This document shows, piece by piece, positions 9,253 to 18,800 of a stretch of 64,000 nt of DNA; positions within the stretch are counted from its first letter, which is position 1, and every line of letters starts with the position of its first letter. Source of the stretch: JASGCP01 sp965263285 (GTDB lineage Bacteria; Bacteroidota; Bacteroidia; Chitinophagales; Chitinophagaceae); assembly GCA_965263285.1 (NCBI GenBank), contig CBDHHD010000016.1, positions 744,001-808,000 of the forward strand. The letters run 5' to 3'. Below the pieces are notes generated by a model. It was not told the DNA's origin. It ran no database searches and saw only the letters and a list, made by a program, of their open reading frames with translations. Position numbers and translations under genes: made by a program.

Positions 9253-12200
9253 TTACGAGCATCCCATGCTATTACCACAATTTAAGCACTTATAACATGT
9301 TCCACTTCGTAAAGTGATATGTCCACAAGTATTACAAGCAGGTGCGTCACTTTGCATATCTTTAACAATTTTACTAACGGCTTCTATAGAGGAAAATACC
9401 ATATCATTTTCAGTTCTTTTTACCATATTGGCAGATGGATAAGGTTTTTCAGATGAGCTACTATTTGGATAGCTTTGTGTATTTTTTTTTGTTTGTAAGC
9501 TATCAGAAGAAGTGGGGAGATTATTTATTTTTTCTTTATCAATCACATGAACTAAATCTGTTCTATCTAAGTATTCATAAGCCAAGGCTCTAAATATAAA
9601 ATCGACTAGTGAGGTAGTAGATTTTATATTAGGATGATCTACGATACCCGATGGTTCAAATTTTGTAAACACAAATTTTTCTACAAATTCTTCTAATGGC
9701 ACCCCATATTGCAATCCAATAGATACGGCAATGGCAAAGCAATTGATTAAACTTCTTAGGGTAGATCCTTCTTTAGCTAAGTCAATAAAAATTTCACCTA
9801 GTGTACCATCACTATATTCTCCTGTTCTAAGAAATAAGACTTGTCCACCTATCTTTGCTTTTTGTGTAAAGCCACGGCGTTTAGCAGGTAGCGATTTTCG
9901 TTCTACAATTCTACTAATTTGTCTTTTAAAAGAGGTATCAGAAGATTCTTGCATTCTTCTATGTAATTCTGACAGTAATAATTCTTCGCTAATTTGACTT
10001 AAATCTTGTATAGTAGCAGGTTGAATAGTAATAGATTCTTCTTCTTTTTTCTTTTTAGATTCACTTTTGTTACTCAATGGTTGAGAGAGTTTAGAGCCAT
10101 CTCTATACAATGCATTTGCTTTAAGGCCTAATTGCCAACTGAGGTAATAACATGCGGCTATTTCTTCTACGGTTGCTTCATTGGGTAAATTAATGGTTTT
10201 TGAAATAGCACCACTTAAAAAGGGTTGACAAGCAGCCATCATACGAATATGACCTGTTGCATGAATATACCTATTCCCTTTTTTCCCACATTTATTTGCA
10301 CAATCAAAAACAGGCAAATGTTTTTGTTGTATATGTGGAGCACCTTCAATAGTCATGGCTCCGCATACATAGTCGTTGGCTGCATCTATTTCTTTTTCTG
10401 TAAATCCAAGCGCAGCTAACATATTAAAGTCAGATGCGTTGTATTGTAATTCTACAAAGCCTAATCTTTTTAAACATTGTTCACTAAGTGTATAATGGTT
10501 AAATATAAAAGATATATCGAAGGTTGTTTTTGCTACTTCATTAATTTTATGAATCTCTTCTTGAATAAATCCTTTTGCTATGAGAGATTGGACATTAATA
10601 TAAGGTGCTCCTTCAAATGTGCCTGTACCAATTGCATATTTAATCATATCGTCTATTTCATTCGGCTTATATCCCAACTGTTTTAAAGCATTAGGAACTG
10701 CCCCATTAATGATTTTAAAATAGCCTCCCCCTGACAGCTTTTTATATTTCACCAATGCAAAGTCTGGTTCTACTCCTGTTGTGTCACAATCCATTACTAG
10801 TCCAATGGTACCTGTAGGTGCAATCACTGTTGTTTGAGCATTTCGATACCCATATAATTCGCCTAGTTTAACTGCTTCGTCCCATGATTTTGTAGCACAA
10901 GTAAGCAAATAGTTAGGGCAATATTGGGCTTTAATCCCAACTGGCTTAATGCTAAGTTGCTGATGTCCATCAGCATCGTATGCTGCTGTTCTATGATTTC
11001 TCATAACCCGTAACATATCTTCTCTATTCTCATTAAATTTTTCAAAGGGGCCTAAAAAGCTTGCCATTTCTGCTGATGTTTTATACGCAACGCCTGTCAT
11101 GATAGCAGTAATGGCTGCCGCTATATTTCTTCCTTCTTCACTATCATAAGGAATGCCACTTAACATTAAGATAGTGCCTACATTTGCAAATCCTAATCCT
11201 AATGTACGATAATCATAAGAAAGCTGAGCAACATCTTGAGAAGGGAATTGTGCCATTAATACGCTAATTTCTAATACTACCGTCCACAATCTAGAGATAT
11301 ACTCTAAGCCTTCTACATCTATTAGATTTGTTTCCTCATTAAAAAACTTGCGTAAGTTAATAGATGCAAGGTTGCAGGCTGTATTATCTAAAAACATATA
11401 TTCGCTACATGGATTAGAGGCGTTAATTCTACCCCCTTTAGGACAAGTATGCCATTCATTAATAGTGGTATCATACTGTAATCCTGGATCAGCGCATCGC
11501 CAAGCAGCATAAGCAATTTGGTTCCATATCTCTCGGGCAGGTATTTTTTTCCCTACTTTACCATTTGTTCTATTGATTAATGACCATTCTTCATCTTTTT
11601 CTAATATCTCAAAAAAAGAATTAGGCACACGAACTGAGTTATTAGAATTTTGTCCAGATACTGTATTATAGGCTTCTCCTTCATAGCTATGATCATACCC
11701 AGCATCTATTAATGCTTTTACTTTCTTTTCTTCTTCTACTTTCCAATTAATAAATTCCATAATTTCTGGATGATCGAGATTAAGACAAACCATCTTTGCA
11801 GCTCTCCTCGTAGTTCCTCCGCTTTTAATGGCGCCCGCTGCTCTATCTCCAATGCGTAAGAAACTCATTAATCCGCTTGAAGTACCTCCTCCTGCCAACT
11901 TCTCTCCCGATCCTCTAATAGACGAGAAGTTAGTTCCTACCCCTGATCCATATTTAAAGATTCTTGCTTCTCTTGTCCACAAATCCATAATCCCCCCCTC
12001 GTTTACTAAATCATCATTTACACTTAATATAAAACAAGCATGGGGCTGAGGGCGTTCGTATGCATTAGATGATTTTTTCATCTTTTTATCAATAGGGTCA
12101 ACATAATAATGTCCTTGTGGAGTGCCTGTAATGCCATAACTTTCATACAATCCTGTGTTAAACCATTGAGGAGAATTAGGCACACAAGATTGATTAAGAA

Positions 12201-12573
12201 TGCTGAATACAAGCTCCTCATAAAAGATATTAGCGTCTTTAGCTGTATTAAAATAACCGTATTTTTCTCCCCATACCTTCCAACAATTTGCCATGCGATG
12301 TGCTATTTGTTTAGCACTGCTTTCTCTTCCAAGCGATCCATCAGGTTGAGGCACTCCAGCTTTTCTAAAATATTTTTGAGCAATGATATCAGTTGCAATT
12401 TGGCTCCATTGTTTTGGCACTTCTACATTCTTCATTTCGAAAATAATTTCACCATTAGGATTTCTAATAACACTTGTACGATAATCATATTCAAAAAGAT
12501 CAAAGGGACTTACTCCTTCTTTAGTATAGCGACGAGTGAAAACTAATGGCGATGTTTTTTTAGCAACATTCAT
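9253..12573 (-). CDS. nrdJ: Adenosylcobalamin-dependent (class II) ribonucleotide reductase
   Basis: 1106 residues. It reduces ribonucleotides to deoxyribonucleotides using a radical generated from coenzyme B12. Family motifs are present in order: QSCVPNSPQWFNTG, PHACFILSV, GSGVGTNFSSIRGSGEKL (substrate loop), NPCSEYMFLDNTACNLASIN with the active-site Cys, and APTGTIGLVMDCDTTG. A TSCPD-type domain follows (FTQKAKIGGQVLFLRTGEY onward). The C-terminus CNTCGHITLRSG...CYKCLNCGNSMGC is a four-cysteine zinc-ribbon-like tail with terminal redox cysteines. Use of class II makes the cell's DNA synthesis depend on cobalamin. It is monocistronic, between two repeats. No cobalamin riboswitch was recognised upstream. 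Confidence 0.93.
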   Translation of the reverse strand: MNVAKKTSPLVFTRRYTKEGVSPFDLFEYDYRTSVIRNPNGEIIFEMKNVEVPKQWSQIATDIIAQKYFRKAGVPQPDGSLGRESSAKQIAHRMANCWKVWGEKYGYFNTAKDANIFYEELVFSILNQSCVPNSPQWFNTGLYESYGITGTPQGHYYVDPIDKKMKKSSNAYERPQPHACFILSVNDDLVNEGGIMDLWTREARIFKYGSGVGTNFSSIRGSGEKLAGGGTSSGLMSFLRIGDRAAGAIKSGGTTRRAAKMVCLNLDHPEIMEFINWKVEEEKKVKALIDAGYDHSYEGEAYNTVSGQNSNNSVRVPNSFFEILEKDEEWSLINRTNGKVGKKIPAREIWNQIAYAAWRCADPGLQYDTTINEWHTCPKGGRINASNPCSEYMFLDNTACNLASINLRKFFNEETNLIDVEGLEYISRLWTVVLEISVLMAQFPSQDVAQLSYDYRTLGLGFANVGTILMLSGIPYDSEEGRNIAAAITAIMTGVAYKTSAEMASFLGPFEKFNENREDMLRVMRNHRTAAYDADGHQQLSIKPVGIKAQYCPNYLLTCATKSWDEAVKLGELYGYRNAQTTVIAPTGTIGLVMDCDTTGVEPDFALVKYKKLSGGGYFKIINGAVPNALKQLGYKPNEIDDMIKYAIGTGTFEGAPYINVQSLIAKGFIQEEIHKINEVAKTTFDISFIFNHYTLSEQCLKRLGFVELQYNASDFNMLAALGFTEKEIDAANDYVCGAMTIEGAPHIQQKHLPVFDCANKCGKKGNRYIHATGHIRMMAACQPFLSGAISKTINLPNEATVEEIAACYYLSWQLGLKANALYRDGSKLSQPLSNKSESKKKKEEESITIQPATIQDLSQISEELLLSELHRRMQESSDTSFKRQISRIVERKSLPAKRRGFTQKAKIGGQVLFLRTGEYSDGTLGEIFIDLAKEGSTLRSLINCFAIAVSIGLQYGVPLEEFVEKFVFTKFEPSGIVDHPNIKSTTSLVDFIFRALAYEYLDRTDLVHVIDKEKINNLPTSSDSLQTKKNTQSYPNSSSSEKPYPSANMVKRTENDMVFSSIEAVSKIVKDMQSDAPACNTCGHITLRSGTCYKCLNCGNSMGCS

Positions 12574-13116
12574 TGTTATTATATATTTTAATTAAAAATT
12601 AATTGAGTGATTTTTTTATAAAAAGAAACACAAAATAAAGCTATCATTTTTTATTTTATTATTAAGTATTTAACACTATGTGAATAAAATTTTTAAACCA
12701 ATCGTTATATCTCACTACACTTAATAATAACATAGACAATTGAAGAGTACAATATTCAGCTACATCTTTTTTATTTATTTTTATATTTTTTAAAAGCCAT
12801 TTTGCGGCTAAATCCTTTTTTAAGGTGCTAAGAGGTTTTTAATAAATGGCAACTACTCATGTATAGGTTCATACTCGTTTTTTATATCTTTTTCTTTCTT
12901 TTGTCTTGATACAAAAGAAAGAAACAAAGAAAAAATCAAGCCTGCAGATAAAGAGCTACAAAACTACGGCTCGCTACGCTAGCGAGAATGAATGGGAGGC
13001 GGTTAGGTATGAATCGTTATGATGAGCTTATCCATAGTGATCTTTTATCCCAACTTGGTAAACGACATTGCGCAAATGATTGACAGCAAATCGTTTACGT
13101 GATTGCAACTCGTTTT

Positions 13117-14406
13117 TTAGGGACTACATCTTCGTCTTGTGTAATAGGGGGCAGGTTTGTATTTGGTGGCGGAATAGATGGCTTGTGCCTCTGCTATTGG
13201 TCTTGTACATTGCCGAATAATGACTGTTTTTTTATTTGCATTTTGTGCGACAGAAGTGATGATTTTTTGTGTATTCATTATTCTGACAATGTTTTTCCAA
13301 TCGTGTTGGATACCATGCTGTTTAAGTTTATATCTAATAGTAGATACAATGGTGTACGCCAATACACCTAAAAATAAATGAGCTTTGCAACTGTTATCGT
13401 GAATATGGTAAACAGGTCGTAAAGACAAATCTGTTTTAAGAATGCGAAAGGAAGACTCAACCTCTCTAATCGTATTATAAATATCCCACATCCCTTCTTC
13501 TTTAATTAATTCAACGGGAGGAATAGATGTTCTTAAAAAATAAATACACCCTGTTTTTGTATGCTCTTTTCTTTTCCATGTTATTCTTTTTACCGTGTCG
13601 CTTTTTCTTTTCTGTTTTTTTCTTTTCGTTGCTTTTTGTGTAGTATTACCTTCCTCTGTATTCTCATCCTCTTTATTACTTTCATTTTCTTTGTTTTTTT
13701 CTACTGAAACCTCGTATTCACTGTATACTTGTTTGTTCCTTTCCCGTATGCGTCCTAAACGAATCAAAATCTTTTTTATATCTTTGGTTGCCTTAGGTTT
13801 TTCCAATGAACTTACCAAAGCATTTAATTCTTTTTCTAATCGAGTACAATACTGTTTAAACATGGCATCTTCTTTCTTTTCTTTTTCCTCACTGTGTACT
13901 TTCAAATAAGTATCAGCATCATTATAAACATAAGCAAATGAAAGCTCTATTTTATTACCCCTGTTATCTGTTACCCATTTCTTTTCTTTATTATTTGTCG
14001 TATAGTTTTTTAACAAATAACGGTTTACACACAAATAATCATATCCTTTGTTTCTTACGAGTGTCAAATTTTCTTGTGTGGCAAATGCTGCGTCCATCAC
14101 AACAATTGGCTTTTTAACCGCAGGTGCAATAAATGAAGACAAAGATTCTAAAGTGGCTTCTAATGTATTACACTCCGCAATATTGCCTTCATAAATTTGA
14201 GAGTACTTTAAAAAACCTTCCGCATTTACCACTAATGCTAAAGTAGCCAGTTTACAATCTTTTCTTTTTTCTTTACTTCTCCCAAACTGTGCCAGGCTAC
14301 TGCCTTCCTTTCTGCCCTCAAAATAACTATTCGTCAAATCATATAAAATAATTTTGTCCTGTAAGCTAAATAGGTGATTTGTTCTCAGAGATAAATGCTG
14401 CTCCAA
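13117..14406 (-). CDS. IS1634-family transposase, C-terminal part (frameshifted)
   Basis: 429 codons carrying the catalytic core. The first Asp lies in ILYDLTNSYFEG, the second in IVVMDAAFAT, and the Glu in the REVESSFRILKTDLSLRP segment, characteristic of the IS1634 group. A long charged lysine/glutamate-rich insertion separates the second Asp from the Glu, as is usual in the family. The ORF begins with EQHLSL, the same residues that precede the frame break in the upstream ORF, so the apparent start is a product of the duplication and the protein is probably not made as an independent unit. The stop is just inside the left IS end. Confidence 0.9.
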   Translation of the reverse strand: MEQHLSLRTNHLFSLQDKIILYDLTNSYFEGRKEGSSLAQFGRSKEKRKDCKLATLALVVNAEGFLKYSQIYEGNIAECNTLEATLESLSSFIAPAVKKPIVVMDAAFATQENLTLVRNKGYDYLCVNRYLLKNYTTNNKEKKWVTDNRGNKIELSFAYVYNDADTYLKVHSEEKEKKEDAMFKQYCTRLEKELNALVSSLEKPKATKDIKKILIRLGRIRERNKQVYSEYEVSVEKNKENESNKEDENTEEGNTTQKATKRKKQKRKSDTVKRITWKRKEHTKTGCIYFLRTSIPPVELIKEEGMWDIYNTIREVESSFRILKTDLSLRPVYHIHDNSCKAHLFLGVLAYTIVSTIRYKLKQHGIQHDWKNIVRIMNTQKIITSVAQNANKKTVIIRQCTRPIAEAQAIYSATKYKPAPYYTRRRCSP

Positions 14407-14486
14407 TTCAGATTTTATTTTGAATAATTTAAGGGCAGAGATAAATGCTGCTCCAATTCAGATTTTATTTTGAATAATTTAAGGGC
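14387..14486. repeat. 50-base tandem duplication inside the transposase gene
   Basis: Two consecutive copies (14387-14436 and 14437-14486) of a unit starting AGAGATAAATGCTGCTCC and ending TTTAAGGGC. Since 50 is not a multiple of three, the copy shifts the frame. Deleting one copy fuses SELEQHLSL of the upstream ORF to RTNHLFSLQDK of the downstream ORF, giving a transposase of about 660 residues, a normal length. Confidence 0.9.
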
Positions 14487-15149
14487 GTTATCATAAAGAT
14501 GGTGACGGGTTATTTTATTAGGCAAGTGAGTAAACAATTCCTTTGCACCACTATTGATTGACAGCCAGCTTTCCATTTTATGTTCAGAATAGGGAAAAGC
14601 AGCCTTTGCAATAAGATGCAGCAAGGCTATATCAATCTGTTTGTCAGTCCATCCTAATTCAGTTAATTTTTTAGATACCTGAAGCTCATCTAAAGCTTGT
14701 CTGCAAAGCCATTCTATTCCTATCTCTTTGGCTTGCTCATGCCCTAATGAAGCGCTGTCTATTAAAGTATCAACACCCTCATTTATGTCTGCACTTGTAT
14801 GGATATTTGTTTTGCTATCCCTCTCTTCCTCTCTTTTTTGCTTTTGTTTTAATTGATGTGATCTAACCTTCTCTGCCATATCAAAAGCCATCTTCTCAAT
14901 AACCGGATCAATAAAGTCAAGAAATAATGTATCTTGTTGCTGTAATAGACTTTCAATACGTTTCACCAGTTGCTTTCTTGCCTGATCGGTTGTTAATTGC
15001 TCTAACTTGCCTAGTGAACAAAGCGTCTCGTGTTGAATCTTATTCCCTGCTCGATAGCTACTTACTAATTTGTAGTAAATAACCGTATTGCCGAATTTAT
15101 CCTTAATCTTTTGTTCTTTTAAATACATAGTGCAAAAATAAAGGCTCAA
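14415..15149 (-). CDS. IS1634-family transposase, N-terminal part (frameshifted)
   Basis: 244 codons from 15149; a start at 15128 (MYLKEQKIKD) is also plausible. The sequence GNTVIYYKLVSSYR...LCSLGKLEQL matches the N-terminal beta-rich domain that opens IS1634 transposases. A helical stretch leads to ALKLFKIKSELEQHLSL, after which the frame is lost at the tandem duplication and ends in PLNYSK. On its own it lacks all catalytic residues and should be inactive. Confidence 0.88.
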   Translation of the reverse strand: MSLYFCTMYLKEQKIKDKFGNTVIYYKLVSSYRAGNKIQHETLCSLGKLEQLTTDQARKQLVKRIESLLQQQDTLFLDFIDPVIEKMAFDMAEKVRSHQLKQKQKREEERDSKTNIHTSADINEGVDTLIDSASLGHEQAKEIGIEWLCRQALDELQVSKKLTELGWTDKQIDIALLHLIAKAAFPYSEHKMESWLSINSGAKELFTHLPNKITRHHLYDNALKLFKIKSELEQHLSLPLNYSK

Positions 15150-15776
15150 AATGAGAAAAACAATATTTTTTAAAATATTAACAAAAGATTAACTTATTTT
15201 AGGGACTACAAATTCGGTTTTTCGCACTTTTTTGTTTTTCAAAATATTCAAAATCAATACTTTATAAAATTGACACCCCCTAAAAAACAGCCGTTTTTAC
15301 TGCTTTTTTCCTACTTTTTTACCAAGTTGGGTTATGTAAATACTTTATGCTCGTCATAACGATTGATATATAAAAACTTCGCCCCACATTCTCGCTGGTC
15401 GCTTCGCTCACCTTGTTTTGTAACGATCTTTATCTGAGGGCTGTCCTTATCAGATACATCCTATTATTTTCATACTTATAATTATTCGATCATCCATACA
15501 CTTCATTAAACCTATTGAGTGAACTAAGTAGTTACAACTATATTTCTCTTAGCACCTTAAAAAAGAATTTAGCCCGTTTTACAACCGATTTTTTAGGTCA
15601 GTTTCAAACCATATTTTTCACACTTTTTTGGACAGTATCAATTGAAAGGCGGTTAGGTATCAATGGCAATTGATCTAAAGCATTCCTCATTTCAGCACCA
15701 CTTGCTAATAGAATTGTTTCTTATTTATCAAGTAAATTTAAATGTACAATAGATATAGTACAAATCCTACTCTATC

Positions 15777-17129
15777 TTATACTCCTCCCATCGACATGTT
15801 TTGTTGTCGTCCTTGAATACGGCCTGAGCTCATAAGTCCGTCGTATTGTTGCATTAATAGATAGGTTTCTATTTGCTGTAAAGTATCTAAAATAACGGCT
15901 ACCATAATAAGTAAACTTGTTCCTCCATAAAAATAACTAAGTCCTTGGGTTACACCTAATAGTTGTGCGAAACCGGGCAATATACCAGCGATAGCTAAAA
16001 AAATAGCGCCTGGTAATGTAACTTTATCCATAATAGTGCCAATATAATCGGCAGTGGGCTGTCCTGGCTTTATACCGGGGATAAAACCATTATTACGCTT
16101 TAAATCTTCTGCTATTTGTTTGGGATTAAATATCAATGCCGTGTATAAAAAAGTAAATGCAATAACCATAACAGAATAAACAAGCATATACCAAACATTT
16201 GTATGGTCGTTAAAAATGCGTACGATTCCTTTAGCTGATTCTATTTTAGTAAATGAAACAAGTGTAGGCAAAAACATAATTGCTTGTGCAAAAATAATAG
16301 GCATTACACCTGCACTATTTACTTTAATTGGTAAAAATTGTCTTGCTCCTCCAAATTGACGATTCCCAACAATTTGTTTAGCGTAATTAATAGGTATTTT
16401 TCGCACACCCAATGTAAGAACAATCAATCCCATCACCACCAATATGAACGCTACTATCTCTATAAGAAAAATAAGTAACCCCCCACCCCCTCTTGTTGTT
16501 TTAGCAGCAAACTCTTGGATAACAGACTGTGGGAAGCGTGCCAAAATACCAATCATAATAATTAGTGAAACCCCATTTCCTAAGCCTTTATCTTGAATTT
16601 TTTCTCCTAACCACATTACAAAAAGCGTACCTGCTGTAAGCGTAACAATTGTAACAGCACTAAACAATGGTCCTGGAATGAGAATAGCCCCAGCATAAGG
16701 GCCTTGAGGTGAAGTAAGATAAGCTACATAAGCGCCCGATTGAAAAACAGTTACAATAATTGTTAAATATCTTGTCCATTGATTTATTTTTCTTCTTCCA
16801 CTTTCTCCATCTTTCTGAATTTTTTGGAGCTGTGGTACTAATACCGTCATTAACTGCATAAAGATAGACGCTGATATATAAGGCATAACACCTAATGCAA
16901 AAATAGAAGCTTGAGAAAAAGCACCTCCTGCAAAGGTATCAAACAAACCTAATAGACCACTGTTAGACGAATTCAGTCTGGATTGATCTAACAAATTAGG
17001 ATTAATGCCTGGTAATACCACATGCGATCCTACTCTATAAATTAATAAAAGAACTGCGGTAACAATAATCTTTTGTTTTAATTCATTAATCGACCAAATA
17101 TTTTTAAAAGTATCTAATAGTTTCTTCAC
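15777..17129 (-). CDS. secY: Protein translocase subunit SecY
   Basis: 450 residues, the central pore of the SecYEG translocon in the inner membrane. Around ten hydrophobic segments are visible. Signature regions include GVMPYISASIFMQLMTVLVPQL near residue 80-100 and the cytoplasmic loop GLGNGVSLIIMIGI. It is the last gene of the spc-type operon, 48 bases after L15. The usual followers in this phylum (infA, rpmJ, rpsM, rpsK, rpsD, rpoA, rplQ) are not here; a repeat and IS follow instead. Confidence 0.96.
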   Translation of the reverse strand: MKKLLDTFKNIWSINELKQKIIVTAVLLLIYRVGSHVVLPGINPNLLDQSRLNSSNSGLLGLFDTFAGGAFSQASIFALGVMPYISASIFMQLMTVLVPQLQKIQKDGESGRRKINQWTRYLTIIVTVFQSGAYVAYLTSPQGPYAGAILIPGPLFSAVTIVTLTAGTLFVMWLGEKIQDKGLGNGVSLIIMIGILARFPQSVIQEFAAKTTRGGGGLLIFLIEIVAFILVVMGLIVLTLGVRKIPINYAKQIVGNRQFGGARQFLPIKVNSAGVMPIIFAQAIMFLPTLVSFTKIESAKGIVRIFNDHTNVWYMLVYSVMVIAFTFLYTALIFNPKQIAEDLKRNNGFIPGIKPGQPTADYIGTIMDKVTLPGAIFLAIAGILPGFAQLLGVTQGLSYFYGGTSLLIMVAVILDTLQQIETYLLMQQYDGLMSSGRIQGRQQNMSMGGV

Positions 17130-17177
17130 GAAAATTTATTTAATTAATATGCAAAATTAAAGAAAAACCTTTATATT

Positions 17178-17627
17178 TTACTTTATTATCTCTACAGTTC
17201 CACCGGACAATTCAATACCTTTTTTTGCCTTTTCGCTTAACTGATGTACTTTAAAATTATATTTACCTTTTAATGATCCCGTTCCTAACAATTTTACTTT
17301 ATCGTTTCTATTAATCAACTTATTAATATATAAGTTATCTGCTGAGAATTCAGTTAATTCATATTTTTCTATAATTGCCTCTATTTGACCTAAATTAAAA
17401 ACACGATATGATTGTTTATCAATATTTGTAAAACCTCGTTTAGGCAATCTTCTTTGAATAGGCATTTGTCCACCTTCATGTGTCATTTTAGATTTAAAAC
17501 CACTTCTACTTTGATGTCCTTTATTTCCTTTTGTAGAAGTACCTCCTTTACCAGAAGCCTCTCCTCTACCCAATCTTTTTTCTTTATGTGTTGCGCCTTG
17601 AGCAGGCTTTAACGAATGTAATTTCAT
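17178..17627 (-). CDS. rplO: 50S ribosomal protein L15
   Basis: 149 residues. The glycine-rich N-terminus KRLGRGEASGKGGTSTKGNKG and the block FEGGQMPIQRRLPKRGF-like sequence (here HEGGQMPIQRRLPKRGF) identify L15, a late-assembly protein of the large subunit that binds 23S rRNA. Normal length. It lies between L30 and SecY in the conserved spc order. Confidence 0.96.
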   Translation of the reverse strand: MKLHSLKPAQGATHKEKRLGRGEASGKGGTSTKGNKGHQSRSGFKSKMTHEGGQMPIQRRLPKRGFTNIDKQSYRVFNLGQIEAIIEKYELTEFSADNLYINKLINRNDKVKLLGTGSLKGKYNFKVHQLSEKAKKGIELSGGTVEIIK

Positions 17628-17654
17628 ACAATAACAATAATATTAATAATAAAT

Positions 17655-17840
17655 TTATAGTTCTTCTACTTTCACTAAATGATGTACAGTTCTCAACATA
17701 CCTAGAATAGATGCTGTAGCCACCACCTCTTTTACTCGGTTAGTTTTTTTTAATCCCAATGCTATCAATGTTTTTTTCTGTCTTTCAGGACGATCTATAG
17801 GACTCTTTATAAGTGTTACTTTTAACTTTTTATTTGTCAT
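17655..17840 (-). CDS. rpmD: 50S ribosomal protein L30
   Basis: 61 residues, the standard size for bacterial L30. KVTLIKSPIDRPERQKKTLIALGL is the conserved N-terminal half and RTVHHLVKVEEL the C-terminal strand. Its position between S5 and L15 supports the call. Confidence 0.95.
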   Translation of the reverse strand: MTNKKLKVTLIKSPIDRPERQKKTLIALGLKKTNRVKEVVATASILGMLRTVHHLVKVEEL

Positions 17841-17874
17841 AATAACTCAATTTTAATATATACATTAAAAAAAC

Positions 17875-18393
17875 TTACCCTTGAAATACCTTTTGAAGTT
17901 TAATACCCCTTGTGTGTGCCACTTGAATAGGCTCTCTTAAGCTAGTTAAAGCTTTAATAGTAGCTCTAATAACATTATGAGGGTTTGAAGAACCTAAGTT
18001 TTTAGCGAGCACATCAGTAATGCCTGCACTTTCTAAAACAGATCTCATACTAGGGCCTGCAATAACTCCAGCTCCATGTGCCGCAGGTTTAATTAAAACT
18101 TTAGCAGCTCCTGCCTTTGCATATTGCTCATGGGGTATTGTTCCATATAAAATAGGTACACGCACCAAATTCTTTTTTGCATCTTCTATACCCTTCTCAA
18201 TAGCCGCTTGCACTTCTTTAGCTTTCCCCAATCCATGTCCTACAACCCCTTTCTCATCTCCTACTACTACAATAGCCGAAAAGCTAAATGTTCTCCCTCC
18301 CTTTGTAGTTTTTACAACACGATTAACCGCTACTACTTTTTCTTTCAACTCCAAACCCGCTACTGATCTTACTTTATTACCTAAATCTTTCAT
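17875..18393 (-). CDS. rpsE: 30S ribosomal protein S5
   Basis: 172 residues. The N-terminal double-stranded RNA-binding-like domain ([19 protein letters not shown]) and the C-terminal domain with [20 protein letters not shown] are both complete. S5 sits at the decoding site and affects translational fidelity. Gene order L18-S5-L30 is conserved. Confidence 0.96.
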   Translation of the reverse strand: MKDLGNKVRSVAGLELKEKVVAVNRVVKTTKGGRTFSFSAIVVVGDEKGVVGHGLGKAKEVQAAIEKGIEDAKKNLVRVPILYGTIPHEQYAKAGAAKVLIKPAAHGAGVIAGPSMRSVLESAGITDVLAKNLGSSNPHNVIRATIKALTSLREPIQVAHTRGIKLQKVFQG

Positions 18394-18410
18394 AATAAAT
18401 AATTATAATT

Positions 18411-18764
18411 TTAAAATTTTAAACCTGCTTCTCTTGCACCATCTGCCACCGCTTTAATGCGACCATGATACAGATTCCCATTTCTATCAAACACACAAGA
18501 TTCTACCCCTTTATCTTTAGCTTTCACTGCAATTGCCTTACCCACTAATACAGATTTTTCTACTTTTGTACCTTTCTGCGCTATAATACCTTTATCTCTC
18601 GAAGAAGCTGAAACAATTGTCATCCCCTGACTATCATCTATTAATTGAGCATAAATAGAAGTATTACTCCTATACACAGTTAAGCGAGGACGAACAGGAG
18701 TACCTGTTATTTTTTTACGAATTCTAAACTTAATTTTCTCTTTATGACTTAATTTCTGTACCAT
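18411..18764 (-). CDS. rplR: 50S ribosomal protein L18
   Basis: 117 residues. [20 protein letters not shown] and the C-terminal [19 protein letters not shown] are L18 hallmarks. It binds 5S rRNA next to L5. It ends 17 bases before the S5 start. Confidence 0.96.
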   Translation of the reverse strand: MVQKLSHKEKIKFRIRKKITGTPVRPRLTVYRSNTSIYAQLIDDSQGMTIVSASSRDKGIIAQKGTKVEKSVLVGKAIAVKAKDKGVESCVFDRNGNLYHGRIKAVADGAREAGLKF

Positions 18765-18800
18765 ATACTATCAAATTTTTAAAATAGTTTTTTAATTTTT

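Larger units (their letters stand above)
13049..15331 (-). mobile_element. IS1634-family insertion sequence (IS4-like DDE), 2.28 kb
   Basis: Terminal inverted repeats CCCAACTTGGTAAA are at 13049 and, complemented, at 15318-15331. It is flanked by a 4-base direct repeat TTAT (13045-13048 and 15332-15335). It carries one transposase gene on the minus strand, split into two frames by a 50-base tandem duplication. A damaged second copy of its left half lies at 49018-49900. The insertion target is a family A repeat. Confidence 0.9.
12806..15573. repeat. Family A repeat split by the IS element
   Basis: The left part (12806-13048) starts GGCTAAATCC and runs through the purine/pyrimidine hairpin and the palindrome to GATCTTTTAT. 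The right part (15332-15573) resumes TTATGTAAATACTTTATG and ends at AAGAATTTAGCC. Joined, the halves match the uninterrupted core at 33680-33720. Bases 12574-12805 upstream hold only AT-rich sequence with a partial family A end near 12757. Bases 15574-15776 contain a short piece of the repeat core (GGCGGTTAGGTATCAATGG) and no gene. Confidence 0.85.

Noticed and set aside
12109..12546. Plus-strand ORF of 145 codons
   Set aside because: Antisense to the N-terminal part of the class II ribonucleotide reductase, whose protein motifs are unambiguous.
12574..12805. A possible cobalamin riboswitch upstream of the class II reductase
   Set aside because: The region is AT-rich with no B12-box-like conserved sequence or GC-rich helices; part of it is repeat remnant.
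18020..18457. Plus-strand ORF of 145 codons opposite S5 and L18
   Set aside because: Antisense to conserved ribosomal protein genes.
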